From Pisolithus tinctorius (Eukaryota > Basidiomycota > Agaricomycetes > Boletales > Pisolithaceae), in assembly GCA_024663395.1 (NCBI GenBank), contig JANFAH010000041.1:547572-611571 (forward strand): a stretch of 64,000 nt of DNA, read 5' to 3'. Positions 32,400-44,747 of this stretch are shown piece after piece. The notes under the pieces were generated by a model, which was not told where the DNA came from, did no database searches, and worked only from the letters and a program-made list of their open reading frames with translations. The position numbers were made by a program, and so were the translations under genes. Positions within the stretch are counted from its first letter, which is position 1; every line of letters starts with the position of its first letter.

Positions 32400-33780
32400 A
32401 AGTTGACTGTACCATCCGCTGGATTTCCTTCACGAGGTTGCCCTAAGCACAAAGCTCCGCATGTTGTCCGCGTGTGCACAGCTCCTGATTACATAATGCA
32501 ATTCAGTGCGAAGAGGTAGGATGGACACCGATCAATACTAATAATAGTGCAGCCGAATATTGGACCTGCGGTCGTGCGGTAGCGTAGATGTCTGGCATGC
32601 ATTGAAGGAAGTAAGTTACATGCTGGTCTTGCTATTATGTACAGCAACAATGAGGATGGCTGGCTTCACGGTACCATTATTGTAATCTACCTCATCTGCA
32701 GATGTCCTTAAACTCACATCCTCCATGCTGTTGCAATGTGTATGTGTAATATTCCTAAATTACAGCAGGCTCCCTCTTGACCCATGCCCATTGGGTCCGT
32801 TGAAGGGTCGGTTAAATCGGAATAACGTAGAATGATTAAAAGTGAAGGCGAGCGAGTAGGACTCATCCCAATGAGGTCCTGTGATGGGGAATGAAGTGTA
32901 GTGAAACCGTAAAAAATGAAATGAAAGAATACTTAGCTTGGAGCTTCCTGCTCACGGTCCTTACTGCTTGCCAGTCCTCCTGGCTTCTTGGGTACTCCCC
33001 AAGACCTGTGCTTGACCTTAGAAACTCGCGTCGTGCGAGACTAATTCTATTTCCGATCCCTGTGCATTTTATGTATAGTAAGTTGGACACAGCGTGCGTG
33101 CTTAGCCAACAAGGTGGCTGCTCGTCAATAAGTCTTGAGCACAAGAACAAAAACAAAACAAAAAGAAAGGAAGATCCCTCTCCCTCCTAGAATAGCGCGC
33201 CGCTGTAAGTGAAACGTTGCAAACTCCAAAGAAAAACTTGGGCTGTTGAGCGCAGCAACTGAGATCGTCCTGCCGTCTCCTCACTGAGAAGCTCCTCTCA
33301 CCTCTAAACACCGTCGGTTTGCGCCAAAACGTAGTAGCGTCGTATGTAGATCTCTTGATATGTCCGGATATCGCTGTGTATGTTGTAGGACCCCCTAGGA
33401 CTTGTGGGGCGGTTTCAACAGACACTGGGTCCATCTCAACTCTCTTCAGACCAGCTCCTCACTTCCAAAGAAGAACGCCTGACCATCAACTCGAGAACAG
33501 ATGGTAGGGTGCTTGAGTTCAGGTGGGTCAAACGAGGTGTTGAATGCGGATAGGATGGATTCAGCATTGGGTGGGGGTGCGACATAGGGACTGAGCGGCT
33601 GCGCAGAGCTGTATGGCACATGGTGATATTCAGTTGTGGAACATACAGGAGGAAGAGCGCGGTCTAGGGATTCGTCGAGCGTTGCCGAAGAACTTTCTGG
33701 GTTTAGTTTGGGTTTGCTCGGTGTCATAGAAGAGTAAGAGGGAGGAGGAACAAGCCCGTCCGCTGTTTGCAGGCAGGCTT
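32400..33780. other. No recognisable gene
   Basis: Short frames only (for example 32891-33190 on plus and 33446-33727 on minus). No domain and no consistent splicing found. Probably intergenic or decayed. Confidence 0.5.
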
Positions 33781-34178
33781 GTGCGACGTTCCCAACCTAG
33801 GTATAATCAAACAGATTATTGTTGTCACTGATCTGGATGCGGGTTTGACCGTGGTGATACGAGGCTCCAGCTGCGATGGTTGCGACGATGATGGTTCGGG
33901 TGGCTTCAACGTTGACCTCGCAGTGGATGGAGGAGTCCTTTGCGCTGTCCTGTGGTGAGATCGTGTGTGAGACATATGTAGCGCTCGACTCTTTCGATAC
34001 ACCCAACACGTCCCATTCATCTGTGATGTCCCCCATACAGAACGAGACACCCCGGTGTCTCTGTACAATATCCAACTCGGAGATGGCATCTCCTCGTGCC
34101 AGGTGTTCGACTATATGGCGACCTACGGAACTGCTTCCACCGACGACAAGATCGACGTCTTTTGTAGACGTTTCGTAG
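33780..34178 (-). pseudogene. Erg26-like sterol dehydrogenase fragment (N-terminal part)
   Basis: The minus strand encodes DVDLVVGGSSSVGRHIVE, LARGDAISELDIVQRH, FCMGDITDEWDV, TYVSHTISPQ, then EVNVEATRTIIVATIAAG. This follows the start of 3-beta-hydroxysteroid dehydrogenase family proteins such as Erg26, the C-3 sterol dehydrogenase of ergosterol synthesis. Erg26 has a Rossmann fold with a GG.G..GR.IV loop and a later VNVEGT. Only about the first 110 residues are present, without the catalytic YxxxK region; the glycine loop is altered. A non-functional fragment of a duplicated gene. Confidence 0.65.
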
Positions 34179-34620
34179 CACGAGGCTTCGTCGATACCCT
34201 GTAAAACTTCGTATTCCATAGAATAACATAGATGTGAGTAAAACCTCCTAAAATCAAAACGGAACTTCGAGCTCTCGAGCTCAGGGTCCGTATTGATTGC
34301 CTCTCGTTTCCATTGGACGGCTGTTCTTGTCTCGCGAGGCTTTCGTTCTGCGTCAAGCCTAGTGATCGTCATTCGCATTCTTGTCGTTGTCGTTGTTGCT
34401 GTCGCTGTCGCCCGTAATCACGGTGGCTTCTGTACGATACCTTCCTCGCCCCATTCGTAGTAGCACCATAGTATCACTTTCCGTAGCTTCGCATTCATGG
34501 TCCATTGTCCCTCCTCGTAGGTCGCCACAGTCCTTTGTATCGCAGCCACTTGGATGTCGATCACACTTCGTTGTGGGCACTGGGATTCCCTAGAATAGCA
34601 TAGATGTAAGTAGAACATCG
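34125..34620. repeat. Duplicated flank, second copy (pair at 6735-7180)
   Basis: Same order of blocks as at 6735-7180, including CCATAGAATAACATAGATG and the GTAGCACCAT.GTATCAC stretch. The matching GTAGAA.(A/G)TCGTA stretch follows within 100 bp in both. Confidence 0.6.
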
Positions 34621-35169
34621 TATGACAAACACGAGACCTGGAGCTTCCGAACTCAGTGCGTGAGTCCCTTACGCCTCGCCTCCATCGAACGACTGTCCTT
34701 GTCTCGTGTGGCCGTTGTCCTGCGTCGAACCGTGTCGCTGTCGTTCGTGCTCACGTCGTCATCGCTAGTCGACACGCGACCAGCTCTTGGCGCGTCAATG
34801 GCACAGCCACTGGAAATATATTCCCTATTGGGCAATCATGGCGTTTGACAGTACTTTTTTGGTGATGCAGCCACAGGCAAATTTTCCACATCTTTGCCTC
34901 AGGGTACCTCGAGGGGGTTATCTGGCGTGTCGCTGGACCCCTCTTTGAGGGGAGTCGGTATCTGACGTGCCGTTGGACCGAATCCACACCCTGGGGCTTA
35001 ATGTTTCATATCTGTTTCTTGTATTTCCTTCTTCCTGTCAAATTAGGAAGAAGTGCGAGCCAGCCATCGCTGGCATGACTGGAATACCCCTACCAGAAGT
35101 TGCTGTGGTGGTCCTGTGTGGCAGTTGACCCCGGTGACGTGTAACCTCAACAGGACAGCCCCCGACTGG

Positions 35170-35580
35170 AACTTACATGGAACTGCCAGCGTCGACCACC
35201 TTGTCGCCAAGTACCACCCCTGATCAAGTTCGGAACAGCACCCTTGTCTTTCGGCACCTCTCTACACACGGAATACTCACCTTCTCCACTCAACTCTGAC
35301 TCGGACTCTATCCCTCCCTCGCACCGTCATTCCACCATCCTGCCCATCTCACTTCCTATCTACGTACCCCTCCCATCGCGAACCCAAACTCCAGCGTTGG
35401 ACCTACTTGTACAGGCAATGAACTCTCTCCGTGATCATGGTCCACCTCGAGACCCGATTACTTTTACCCCTTTGACGAGCCCGTACCTGGGCCCATTTTG
35501 GACGCTCAATCTACATTCCGTGAATCTGTTGCGTGCAACGTCGCGGGAGGACATTGGAAGATCTGCTTGACATTTCCCCC
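35170..35580 (+). repeat. Second copy of the 2.7-3.3 kb remnant, inverted
   Basis: On the plus strand the sequence AAGTACCACCCCTGATCAA and the Ser/Pro-rich reading that follows (IPPSHRHST; LTSY or LPIY; GNELSP or AMNSL) repeat the minus-strand region 2960-3320. Stops interrupt the reading, so it is not coding now. Confidence 0.55.
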
Positions 35581-35750
35581 GAGGGCAGGGCGGAGGGGTT
35601 TGCGGCGTTGGTAGGGCAGGAGCGTCTGGTATGTGTATGTAGATTCATTGCTGTTATTTTACTAATGGACGGGCACTAGGAGAGGCTGAATGGGATGCTA
35701 GAGCAGCGAATGTTGGAGCTGTGATCTGAGATCTGAGCCTATGACACGAC

Positions 35751-36190
35751 ATGTCACACTTCGTAATCGACATAAACCCAAGGCCGCAGAAAAGACTGCG
35801 CACGGACCCAAATCTCGTAGACTTTCCAGAGACAGCGTCAGATCCATGCTGTCCATCAGCGTTGTTGTCCTCTACTTCTGTACTGCCGGCTCGACCTCCG
35901 ACGTTGCCGGGCTTGAAGTCTCTGCCACCCCATGTGCTGCTCCTGGCTTTGCCAGCGCTTCTCTTGCATCCCCAGACACACGAAAAATATACCTTGTCCC
36001 TTTTCTTGTCCCTAAAGGCAATACGGTTGTGCTTGCAACTACCAGCTCCGGCTCCTGACGTGGAGTGCTATGCATGGACAGCTTTCGCAGAAGTGGGTAT
36101 GAGGGATGTCAGGAGTGGATTTTGCAAGACAGGTGAACATGATTGGACAAGGGGACTCGAAGAAGAAGTGAGTATGTTGATCCGTAGAGC
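35751..36190 (+). pseudogene. Hypothetical protein fragment
   Basis: A plus-strand frame starts MSHFVIDINPRPQKRLRTD and contains THEKYTLSLFLSLKAIRLCL and DVECYAWTAFAEVGMRDVRSG, the look of a helical-repeat protein with two genuine conserved blocks. It stops being recognisable near 36175 and gives way to Pan1-like sequence, so it is truncated. A further plus-strand frame overlaps it and is a shadow. No function assigned. Confidence 0.4.
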
Positions 36191-36228
36191 ATCGTGTCCG
36201 CTTCCACCAGCCCACTGGATATCCCGGA

Positions 36229-39200
36229 GTGCGTCCTCCAGCGTCCTTTCAGTCTCAGCAAACCGGGTTTCATGATGCACCTGGTGGGCCTGGTGGGCTT
36301 CTGCAAGCTCAGCCGACGGGATTCCCAGGTGCGCAGAGTCGTTTTGGTCAGCGGCCTCCTCTGCCCCCCATTCCTTCTATTCCCAGTCAATTCCAACAGG
36401 ACTATCCTCCGCCCCCTCCACCTCTTGCGCCCCTACAGCAGCCATCTTCATTTCTCAATCTCGCGCAGAACAGGTTTGAAGGACCAAGCCTCGGCCCTCA
36501 CTTGTTCCACAACTCACCGCCTTCGCAGGGCGCGCACCAGCACCCCTCATGCCACAGATGATGGGTTTCGTGGATCCCAGATTGCAAATGATGTCCTGTT
36601 CGTTTAAGTACGCCTGCCAACTTGTCTGCGCCATATGCTGCAGGCGGTGCGCCGCAACTCCAGCCCGCCCCTCAGCGGCGATTCGGCGGTTTATCGTTGC
36701 AACAGAGTTTCCAGCAGCATAACCAGCAGCACGGAAGGGGGACTGCGCCAAAAGTACCATGGGCGTTGAGTAAGGCGGAGAAGAAGAGTCACGATCAGAT
36801 CTTCTGAGCATGGGATGCGCAGGGCACTGGCTTCATCAGCGGACAGACTGCGTTGGAAGAGTTTGGACAGTGTGCTCTCGACAGGAATGATCTGGCGAAA
36901 ATTTGGTAAGTTATCGATGTCTATGGGTATGAGTTGATGTTCGCAGTCACTGATGGAATGGGCGGGTGATAGGTTCCTCGTGGATGCTGATAATCGAGGT
37001 AAGCTGAACATCGCTGAGCGCCATGTAGCAATGGGTATCATTTGTCGCAGTAAGTTCTTACGAGTAAATACTCTCTTTGATCCATAACTTATGGATTTAA
37101 ACAGGACTAGATCAGAAATCCCGGACGAGCTCCCTCCAGAACTTGTACCTCCGTCTTCTAGAGATCTCGACACATCCGTCAATTTTCTTAAATATGTCCT
37201 CAAAGATGATACGCGTGCTGGATCCCCATCTGCTCTCAATACTCCGGTTTCTCGACTTAAAGAACGCTCTTTCACTTCATCCTCAACAATGTTGATGCAA
37301 CGGGGTGGTCGTCAAGATGCTACGGTGTACCGACATGAAGATGTCCCGCTTCCCGGTGGGTTCTACCAGTCATCTGTCCGACATGTCGATCTCAACGCTG
37401 TCCGGTTGCAATCAGACGAAGTGAACCCAGCTGCGTCGGACATCGCTTCACTAAAGCGCCAGCTTCTTAATACACAAAAGATGCTCGATGACAACCTTTC
37501 TTCGGAACGTGAATCGGATCAACTCGATCGAGACCTTGAGGATTTGCGCTACCGTATTAAGCGCCTTCAGGAGGATGTCAAGTATGTATCTCGCGGGACC
37601 CGGACAACGACAAAGGACGAGGAAAGGAGGATTGAGAAGGAGCTTATGAAGCTTATGCATGAAGATGTTCCTGAGCTCGAGAGGAAAGTCGAGCAACGTG
37701 AGGCGAGGAGAGAGAGGGAAAAGAGGGAGTGGGCGAACGAGAGGGACAAGCGGAATGAGAGGTTTGGACGTTTCGCAGGGGAGGAAGGCAGTCGGTATAG
37801 TCCTGCCCCTGAGTCCAGGTACGGGACCGAGGACGATCGACCATATTCAAGGAGTGGGTCGAGGTACGAGAAGGACGAAAGGGACTATTATGACCGTAAT
37901 GGGAAGAAATCATATAGGTCTGAGGAGAGCGATCGGCAACTCGACCGAGAGAATATCGTAGACACCAGGTCTGTGACACCTTCTCCACCGGCTGCGGCCC
38001 CTGCCGTTCCTTCGGCCTCCAGAGTCAATTCTCCGCCAAGAGCGGCACCAGCACCGTCCCGGTCGCCTGCACTGCAACTTAAGAATATGACGCCTGAGCA
38101 ACGAAAGGCATATATTCAAGCGCAGGCCAAGCGACGTCTGGAAGAGCGCATGCAGGCACTGGGGGTTTCATCACCAGCACTCACATCGGCAGTTTCCCCG
38201 ACCCTCGATTCGTCTGTAGAAGATCGACCTGAAAGGGAGAAACGAGAAGCAGAGGAGAAGGCAAGAGAGGCTGAGCGCCAAGCTGAGGAACGAGAACAGG
38301 TACGAAAGCAGAAATTGGAAGCTGAACGAGCCATCAAAGAGGGAAAGGGTTCGACTCCTACGCTAACACCAACGACCACAGCGCCTGCACCCTCGTCTGG
38401 TCCAGTGCCAGTGCCAACCCCGGTGGCGCCAGTGCCCAGGCCGACTCCTACTCCAACCACGCCTGCAGCGAAGGCTGTTCCACCAGCGCCTAAGCCTCAT
38501 GCGCCTGCTCCACCACCACCTAGAAAGGGTGCTGCACCCCGGACTCCTGCTGCCGTTGCCGTGTCTGCACGATCGGTTCAATCATCTCTTCCAGCACCAG
38601 CACCCCCAGCACCCGCAGAACCTGAAGAAGATCCAGAGGATGTGGCTTTGAGAGCACGTGAAGCCGCTCTGCGCAAGAAGCGCGAGGAACGTGAAGCTCT
38701 CCTGCGCAAAATCGAAGAGGAAGGAAAGATGAACGAGGAAGCATACCAGTAAAGGAGGAATCAGTTCTTAGCTGCCAAAGCTGCTGCTAGTCCTGCTGTC
38801 AGCGCTGTGTCTAGTACGCAAAATTCACCCGTTCCTCCCGCACCACCTGCGCCTTCTGCACCACCCGCGCCGCGTGTGGACACTCCACCAGCAGTTGTTT
38901 CTGTCCAGCCGACGCCCGAAGTGGGAGCCGAGGAAGCTGCATTCTCGCCACCTCCTGCACCTCCAGCTTCGACCCCCGGTGCTGCTGCTGACAAACCGAG
39001 CAATAATCCTTTCAATCGTTTGAAGAAGGACGCAAACGCACCTGCTCCGGAGACCACGCCTGCGCCAGCTAATGTGGGCAATAGTAACCCGTTCTTCCGT
39101 TTCCAAACGGCACCTCCACCCTCTGTGCCCACTCCCCCGAAAAGTCCGGGCGTTCCGCCGCCCGTCAAGCCCACGGTATCATATCGTACCCTCTGGCACC

Positions 39201-41776
39201 GACGATGACTGGGATGAAGTGGTCGAGAAAGAGGATGATGATAGCAGTGATGAGGAACTCGCAACACGAGATACGCGTGTGGGACTTGCACAGCAGCTAT
39301 TTGGGAGTTTGTTGCCTACGAGGCCTCAGTCCGCTGGGCCTGCACCACAGCCGATCGGGAACCCAGTATCACCTACGTTCCTCACCCGTTTCTTCACCTG
39401 CCCCTGTAGCACCCCCTCCTCCCCCAGCGCCTGCTGTACCGGCACCGTCGAAGTCGCCTGCTCCAGTAGCACCTTCTGCAGCTCCTGGCGACCGAAGTGC
39501 TCTCCTGAGTACTATTCAGGGAGGTGCTGTCTTGCGGAAAGCAGTGACAAATGATTGAAGCGCCGTTGCTACGGCTGGAAGGATCATCGGGGACAATACA
39601 CCCCCTGCACATATCGGTGCCACTCCTCGACCCCCGTCTCCACCGTCGCCACCAGCTCCCGCTGCACCGGTACTCCCCGTCACCGAAGCCTCGGAGCTAC
39701 CGCAGGTTGAGTCGACTTCGACTTCAAAGCATCGGCCCAAGGAATCAGTGGACTAGTATAATGGGTTGGCTGCTGGCCCTGCGGGCCAGGCCACGTTGGA
39801 CCGTCTACCTGAGACTGTAGAAGAAGAAGAATACGCTGGAGATGTACCTGGCATCAGGGTTTCGGAACATGTCCCAGATGGAGGTTCCGATCCCACGGCA
39901 GATGTCGATGAATTGACTAGTGAGTGTGTGTATGCGCTACAGGTCACCTATCGTCCTAATTGTGTCGCAGGACTCAGGGTACGCTCGTTGTATGCTTACG
40001 AGGCTCAGAGGATGGAAGACCTGAGTATGGAGTTTCCCTGAGACCCAAATGGCTGTGCTGATACCTTGGTTCAAGGCATTAATGAAAACATCGTGATGGA
40101 GGCACATCCCTCCAAGTCTGGCGGTGACTGGTGGTACGGCACGACCGCCAATGACAGTAGATCGGGTTTCTTCCCGCAGACTTACGTACAAGTACTCGAA
40201 CCAGGTGCGCATCGGCTTTACCTTCATAGACTTCGCAGTTACACGGCTTTTTAGTTCAAGCTACTGCTCTTTACTCATACGAAGGCTCGGGTCCCAATGA
40301 GCTTTCATTTAACGAGGGTGATGTTCTTACCATCGTCGACCGGGTAGAATCCGATTGGTGGAGGGCCGAACGAGATGGTGTCGTCTACGCCGTCCCAGCA
40401 GCGTACGTGGAGGTGGCAGAGGGTTAGTTGCATTTTGTTAGCGCAAAGCAATCCCCTGAGTTCTTCTTACCTTCTCGTTCACTGGGATGGATATAGGCTG
40501 AAATATTTCTTTTTTCTCTCTCTTGTTTCTCGCATGTTCCTTGCTTCGTACCTTGTACTCCGTGCCATCGATTATCCTGTTCTTTCCGGAATTCCAAAAT
40601 ACCAATCTCAATACCGATCGAAATTCCACGTTCTTGACATGCGGACTGCTCTTGTTACGACTGTGATTGGTGCGGTTACGAAGTTCAACTCAGCGGCAGA
40701 TATGGTATTAGCGGCGGGCGTGACTTGCAGTCAGACGGCGACGAGAAGCAACGCGTTGACAGCACCGACCCTGACTGAGATGTTGAACAATGATGGTTAT
40801 GGCACTCCTTACAGCTCACCGGCGAAGACGCGTAAATTGGACCGTATGCCAGAAATTACGGGCATTGATGATGATGAAGACGACGACGACGACGATTACT
40901 ACTCTCTAGATTACGACGGTGTGTCTGAAGTCTCTGAGGCTTCCGACGTGAATGCAACACAAACTTTTGTGGACCAGGAGAAACAAGAGATGGAACGCCG
41001 GCGTGTGCTGGAAGCCGTTGGAGTTATCGTCAGCAACCTCAGAGACCACAATCGATCGATGAGCCATCCGCGGCACGCCAATTGGCATGGAGTAGGTGTA
41101 GATGCGACGGGGCTAGGGGGTCCAGAGGGTGAGAGGGGCTTCTCGATAGGGGCTGCCAAACGACATGGATCTCTACCTCCTGCCCATGAACCTCTTGTCT
41201 TGTGCGAGGCATAAGGAACTTCCTCCGGTCCCCTTGATGGAATTCTCAGAGGATTCGGAGGTAACCAGTCGCACAGGTACTAACGCCAGGCTCTCACCCA
41301 TATGCGGAATACTCAGTACGTCTGTTCAACCCACACACCTCAAGACGACCTCAGACTCGAGCAGTACATCGTGCAACGACGATGCATTCGAGCGTTACGA
41401 AATGTATAAGAAGCTGCATGGTGGACAATCATTAGCCGCTAACCGATTGTCAGCTTCTTTGTTCGACACAGCTTCTTCGCTCACATTTTCATCACCTCCC
41501 CGCTCACCTGCAGTGTCTCTGTCGCCTTCGCTGCGAGATCGAGAACAAGAACGAGGTAGAGAGAGTTGTACATCTTACTTGCTGAGTTTCCTTGGGCGTC
41601 ATACGCGCTCTACTACGCCAGACATCGATCGCGAGCGCAAGATTCCAATTATTTCTGGTCCCATTCATATCTCGACATCTAATACAGTAGCTGTCCCTGG
41701 AGAATTGCTTTACATTGATGAAGGTGAAGAGCATCAATGCACATCTCTCAAAGTGGGGTGCAGAATCACATTATGA
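36229..41776 (+). pseudogene. Pan1/intersectin-like endocytic scaffold gene, heavily damaged
   Basis: In order: Gln/Pro-rich N-terminus with QQTGF and LLQAQPTGFPG repeats (Pan1-type LQxTG repeats); an EH domain (DQIF.AWDAQGTGFISG, then LVDADNRGKLNIAE) at 36770-37030; and a long coiled-coil, Pro-rich frame (37091-38752) with PELERKVEQREARRERE and an EKREAEEKAREAERQAEE stretch. A second Pro-rich part follows (38800-39740), then two SH3-like segments near 39970-40190 (GGDWWYGTTANDSRSGFFP) and 40270-40430 (LSFNEGDVLTIVDRVESDWW). A final acidic segment runs to 41776. Pan1 organises clathrin endocytosis and actin assembly. Frame changes and stops between blocks, including TGA in place of CGA in the EH domain near 36806, show this copy is not functional as read. 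Whether the last 1.3 kb belongs to the same ancestral gene is unsure. Confidence 0.75.
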
Positions 41777-42631
41777 AAATCTGTGATAGATGTAATATCC
41801 TTCAATTTCAGGTATGGGTACTCTTCCACAAGCTCATGAACAGAGCTAGTGGGACATGCCGACACTGTAGGGTAGAGCAACTCAGTATTGAAATCATTGT
41901 GCACAGTAACATGCTCAAATGCATACTCTCACCATATAAACTTGTAGCTGATTGCACCTCCATTCTAAGGGATTTTGCTAATATGGGTTAGGGTCAAAGT
42001 AGGCTCGAGTAGCATTGTGTCATGAAAATAGCGCAAACGTGCAAATCATATGGTGGTGTGAATTGCGCAAATGGATGGACAAGAACAGAAATATTGTGTA
42101 ATACAGAGATAATAGTAGTGATGATAGGTGATACACAATAAAAACAACATGGAGTGGAGAAGATGGGGGTTGATATGAGGACAACTGGTATGTGAATTGG
42201 AGCCTGAGGAGATATACATGATATGCAAATCAAGCGATGAGATGAATTGCGCGAATGGATAGATAAGGAAACTGACACACATGTGGGAGACGAGAGACTA
42301 CAATGACAATAGGGACAAGTATACCCATGTATGGAACAAAGAAAAAGTATGCACGTGACACAAATGATGGGAAGGATGGATTTGCGTGATGGAAGAACAA
42401 GATGAATAGGGTATCATGTGAGAAACCAAGGAAATAGCAAAGGAGGATGGTTATGAGATATAAATAGAACAAGCTGGTTAAAATAGACATGCGGTGAAAA
42501 GCGCAAATGAGGGGAGGGCCTGGAATGCGTGACGAAGGGACGTGACATGATGAGTGACATAGATACAAAATTTCGAGACATCGAACGCTACCACCAAGAA
42601 CCATAACCACATCGCACACGGTCTAACAAGC

Positions 42632-43100
42632 ATGCCACCGAGAGCAACGAAACGTGGAGGCAAGGGCCAAGAGGGAGAAGGAAGCAGGGTAAGTGACAGG
42701 GTGAGATCGGCTGATGGATGTGAATGATGATGGTATACATGATGAACAGCGAGTGAAGGATACGATGTTGCTGGATCGGCAAGGGGTGTGTGGAGGGGGG
42801 TTAGAAGATGAGGTAGAAGAAGTGAATATGCTGAACGAGAAGATGAAAGCAGCGCTGATGGGATATGCACGACTGGACGTTCTAAAAAACCGAGAGAATT
42901 TGGAGTTTGGGAAATGGAACCCACAAAAACTGGTAAAGACACAGATATCTGAGCTTGTTGAATCGTTTCAGGTAAACGGGGTACATCGGTTCAACCGAGC
43001 GCATGCGATCCCATTGATCGTATCAAAGAGCCTGATCACAGACCCTTCAGTCACATGTAATCCAGAAAGTGGGTCATCCGACATGCACATTTGGTCCTGA
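42632..43100 (+). CDS. Small hypothetical protein with a conserved NGV-HRFN block, cut at the minisatellite
   Basis: Two exons, 42632-42688 and 42750-43100, joined across a 61-bp GTAAGT...CAG intron in phase, give 135 residues. It starts MPPRATKRGGKGQEG (basic), has a helical middle, then LEFGKWNPQKLVKTQI and SFQVNGVHRFNRAHAIPLIV. The last block (basic residue, NG, then IPLIV) loosely resembles ParB/Srx-fold nuclease domains, a resemblance only. The frame ends 65 bp before the 45-bp repeats, so it is probably a truncated copy of a longer agaricomycete protein. Confidence 0.55.
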
Positions 43101-43164
43101 AAGTGGGACTAACCGACATCGGCCTATAGACCCTGATGGTGGATAGGCCGACATGTTGGAGGGA

Positions 43165-44450
43165 GGTTGGCCGACCTCACTGGGGGATGGATCCACACCC
43201 TGGAAGTGGTGTCGGCCGACCTCACTGGGGGATGGACCCACACCCTGGAAGTGGTGTCGGCCGACCTCACTGGACGATGGATCCACACCCTGGAAGTGGT
43301 GTCGGCCGACCTCACTGGACGATGGACCCACACCCTGGAAGTGGTGTTGGCCGACCTCACTGGGGGATGGACCCACACCCTGGAAGTGGTGTCGGCCGAC
43401 CTCACTGGATGATGGACCCACACCCTGGAAGTGGTGTCGGCCGACCTCACTGGGGGATGGACCCACACCCTGGAAGTGGTGTTGGCCGACCTCACTGGGG
43501 GATGGACCCACACCCTGGAAGTGGTGTCGGCCGACCTCACTGGACGATGGACCCACACCCTGGAAGTGGTGTTGGCCGACCTCACTGGGGGATGGACCCA
43601 CACCCTGGAAGTGGTGTTGGCCGACCTCACTGGGCGATGGACCCACACCCTGGAAGTGGTGTTGGCTGACCTCACTGGGGGATGGACCCACACCCTGGAA
43701 GTGGTGTCGGCCGACCTCACTGGATGATGGACCCACACCCTGGAAGTGGTGTCGGCCGACCTCACTGGACGATGGACCCACACCCTGGAAGTGGTGTCGG
43801 CCGACCTCACTGGGGGATGGACCCACACCCTGGAAGTGGTGTTGGCCGACCTCACTGGGCGATGGACCCACACCCTGGAAGTGGTGTTGGCTGACCTCAC
43901 TGGGGGATGGACCCACACCCTGGAAGTGGTGTCGGCCGACCTCACTGGATGATGGACCCACACCCTGGAAGTGGTGTCGGCCGACCTCACTGGACGATGG
44001 ACCCACACCCTGGAAGTGGTGTCGGCCGACCTCACTGGGCGATGGACCCACACCCTGGAAGTGGTGTCGGCCGACCTCACTGGGCGATGGACCCACACCC
44101 TGGAAGTGGTGTTGGCCGACCTCACTGGGCGATGGACCCACACCCTGGAAGTGGTGTTGGCTGACCTCACTGGGGGATGGACCCACACCCTGGAAGTGGT
44201 GTCGGCCGACCTCACTGGATGATGGACCCACACCCTGGAAGTGGTGTCGGCCGACCTCACTGGACGATGGACCCACACCCTGGAAGTGGTGTCGGCCGAC
44301 CTCACTGGGCGATGGACCCACACCCTGGAAGTGGTGTCGGCCGACCTCACTGGGCGATGGACCCACACCCTGGAAGTGGTGTTGGCCGACCTCACTGGGC
44401 GATGGACTCACACCCTGGAAGTGGTGTTGGCCAATTTCACTGGGGGATGG
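43165..44450. repeat. 45-bp minisatellite, about 28 copies
   Basis: Unit core CACACCCTGGAAGTGGTGT, then (C/T)GGC(C/T)GACCTCACTGG, a variable G/C/A/T pair and GATGGA. Because 45 is divisible by 3, several frames stay open for over 1.2 kb on both strands; these are not genes. Diagnostic variants (GTTGGCTGACC at 43661, 43886, 44156) recur every 5 or 6 units, showing higher-order copying of 225-270 bp blocks. Degenerate units continue to about 44625. Confidence 0.95.
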
Positions 44451-44747
44451 ACACAGACCTCACCACCTGGAAGTAGGGTTGGCCAAACCCTGAAAATTCC
44501 CTTGGCATAATCAATTGCTTGTCAATTTAGATGTTACCAGAAGTATTGACTCTGATGACACTTCCAGATGGACATACCCCCTGAGACCAGTGTTGGCCAA
44601 CCTCACTGGGGGGTGGCCTTACCCCCTGAATCCATGGCCATTCTTCACCTCCAGGTGATGTCAGTGATCTCACAGGGTTTGAAACTTGCAATGAGCATGG
44701 GTAGCCATATATAGGGATCCTTTTGATTCACACCATCTACAGTTTAT

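Noticed and set aside
43074..44493. Long open frames on both strands (up to 446 residues) across the minisatellite
   Set aside because: They exist because the 45-bp unit is a multiple of three and lacks stops in several frames at once; no start context or domain.
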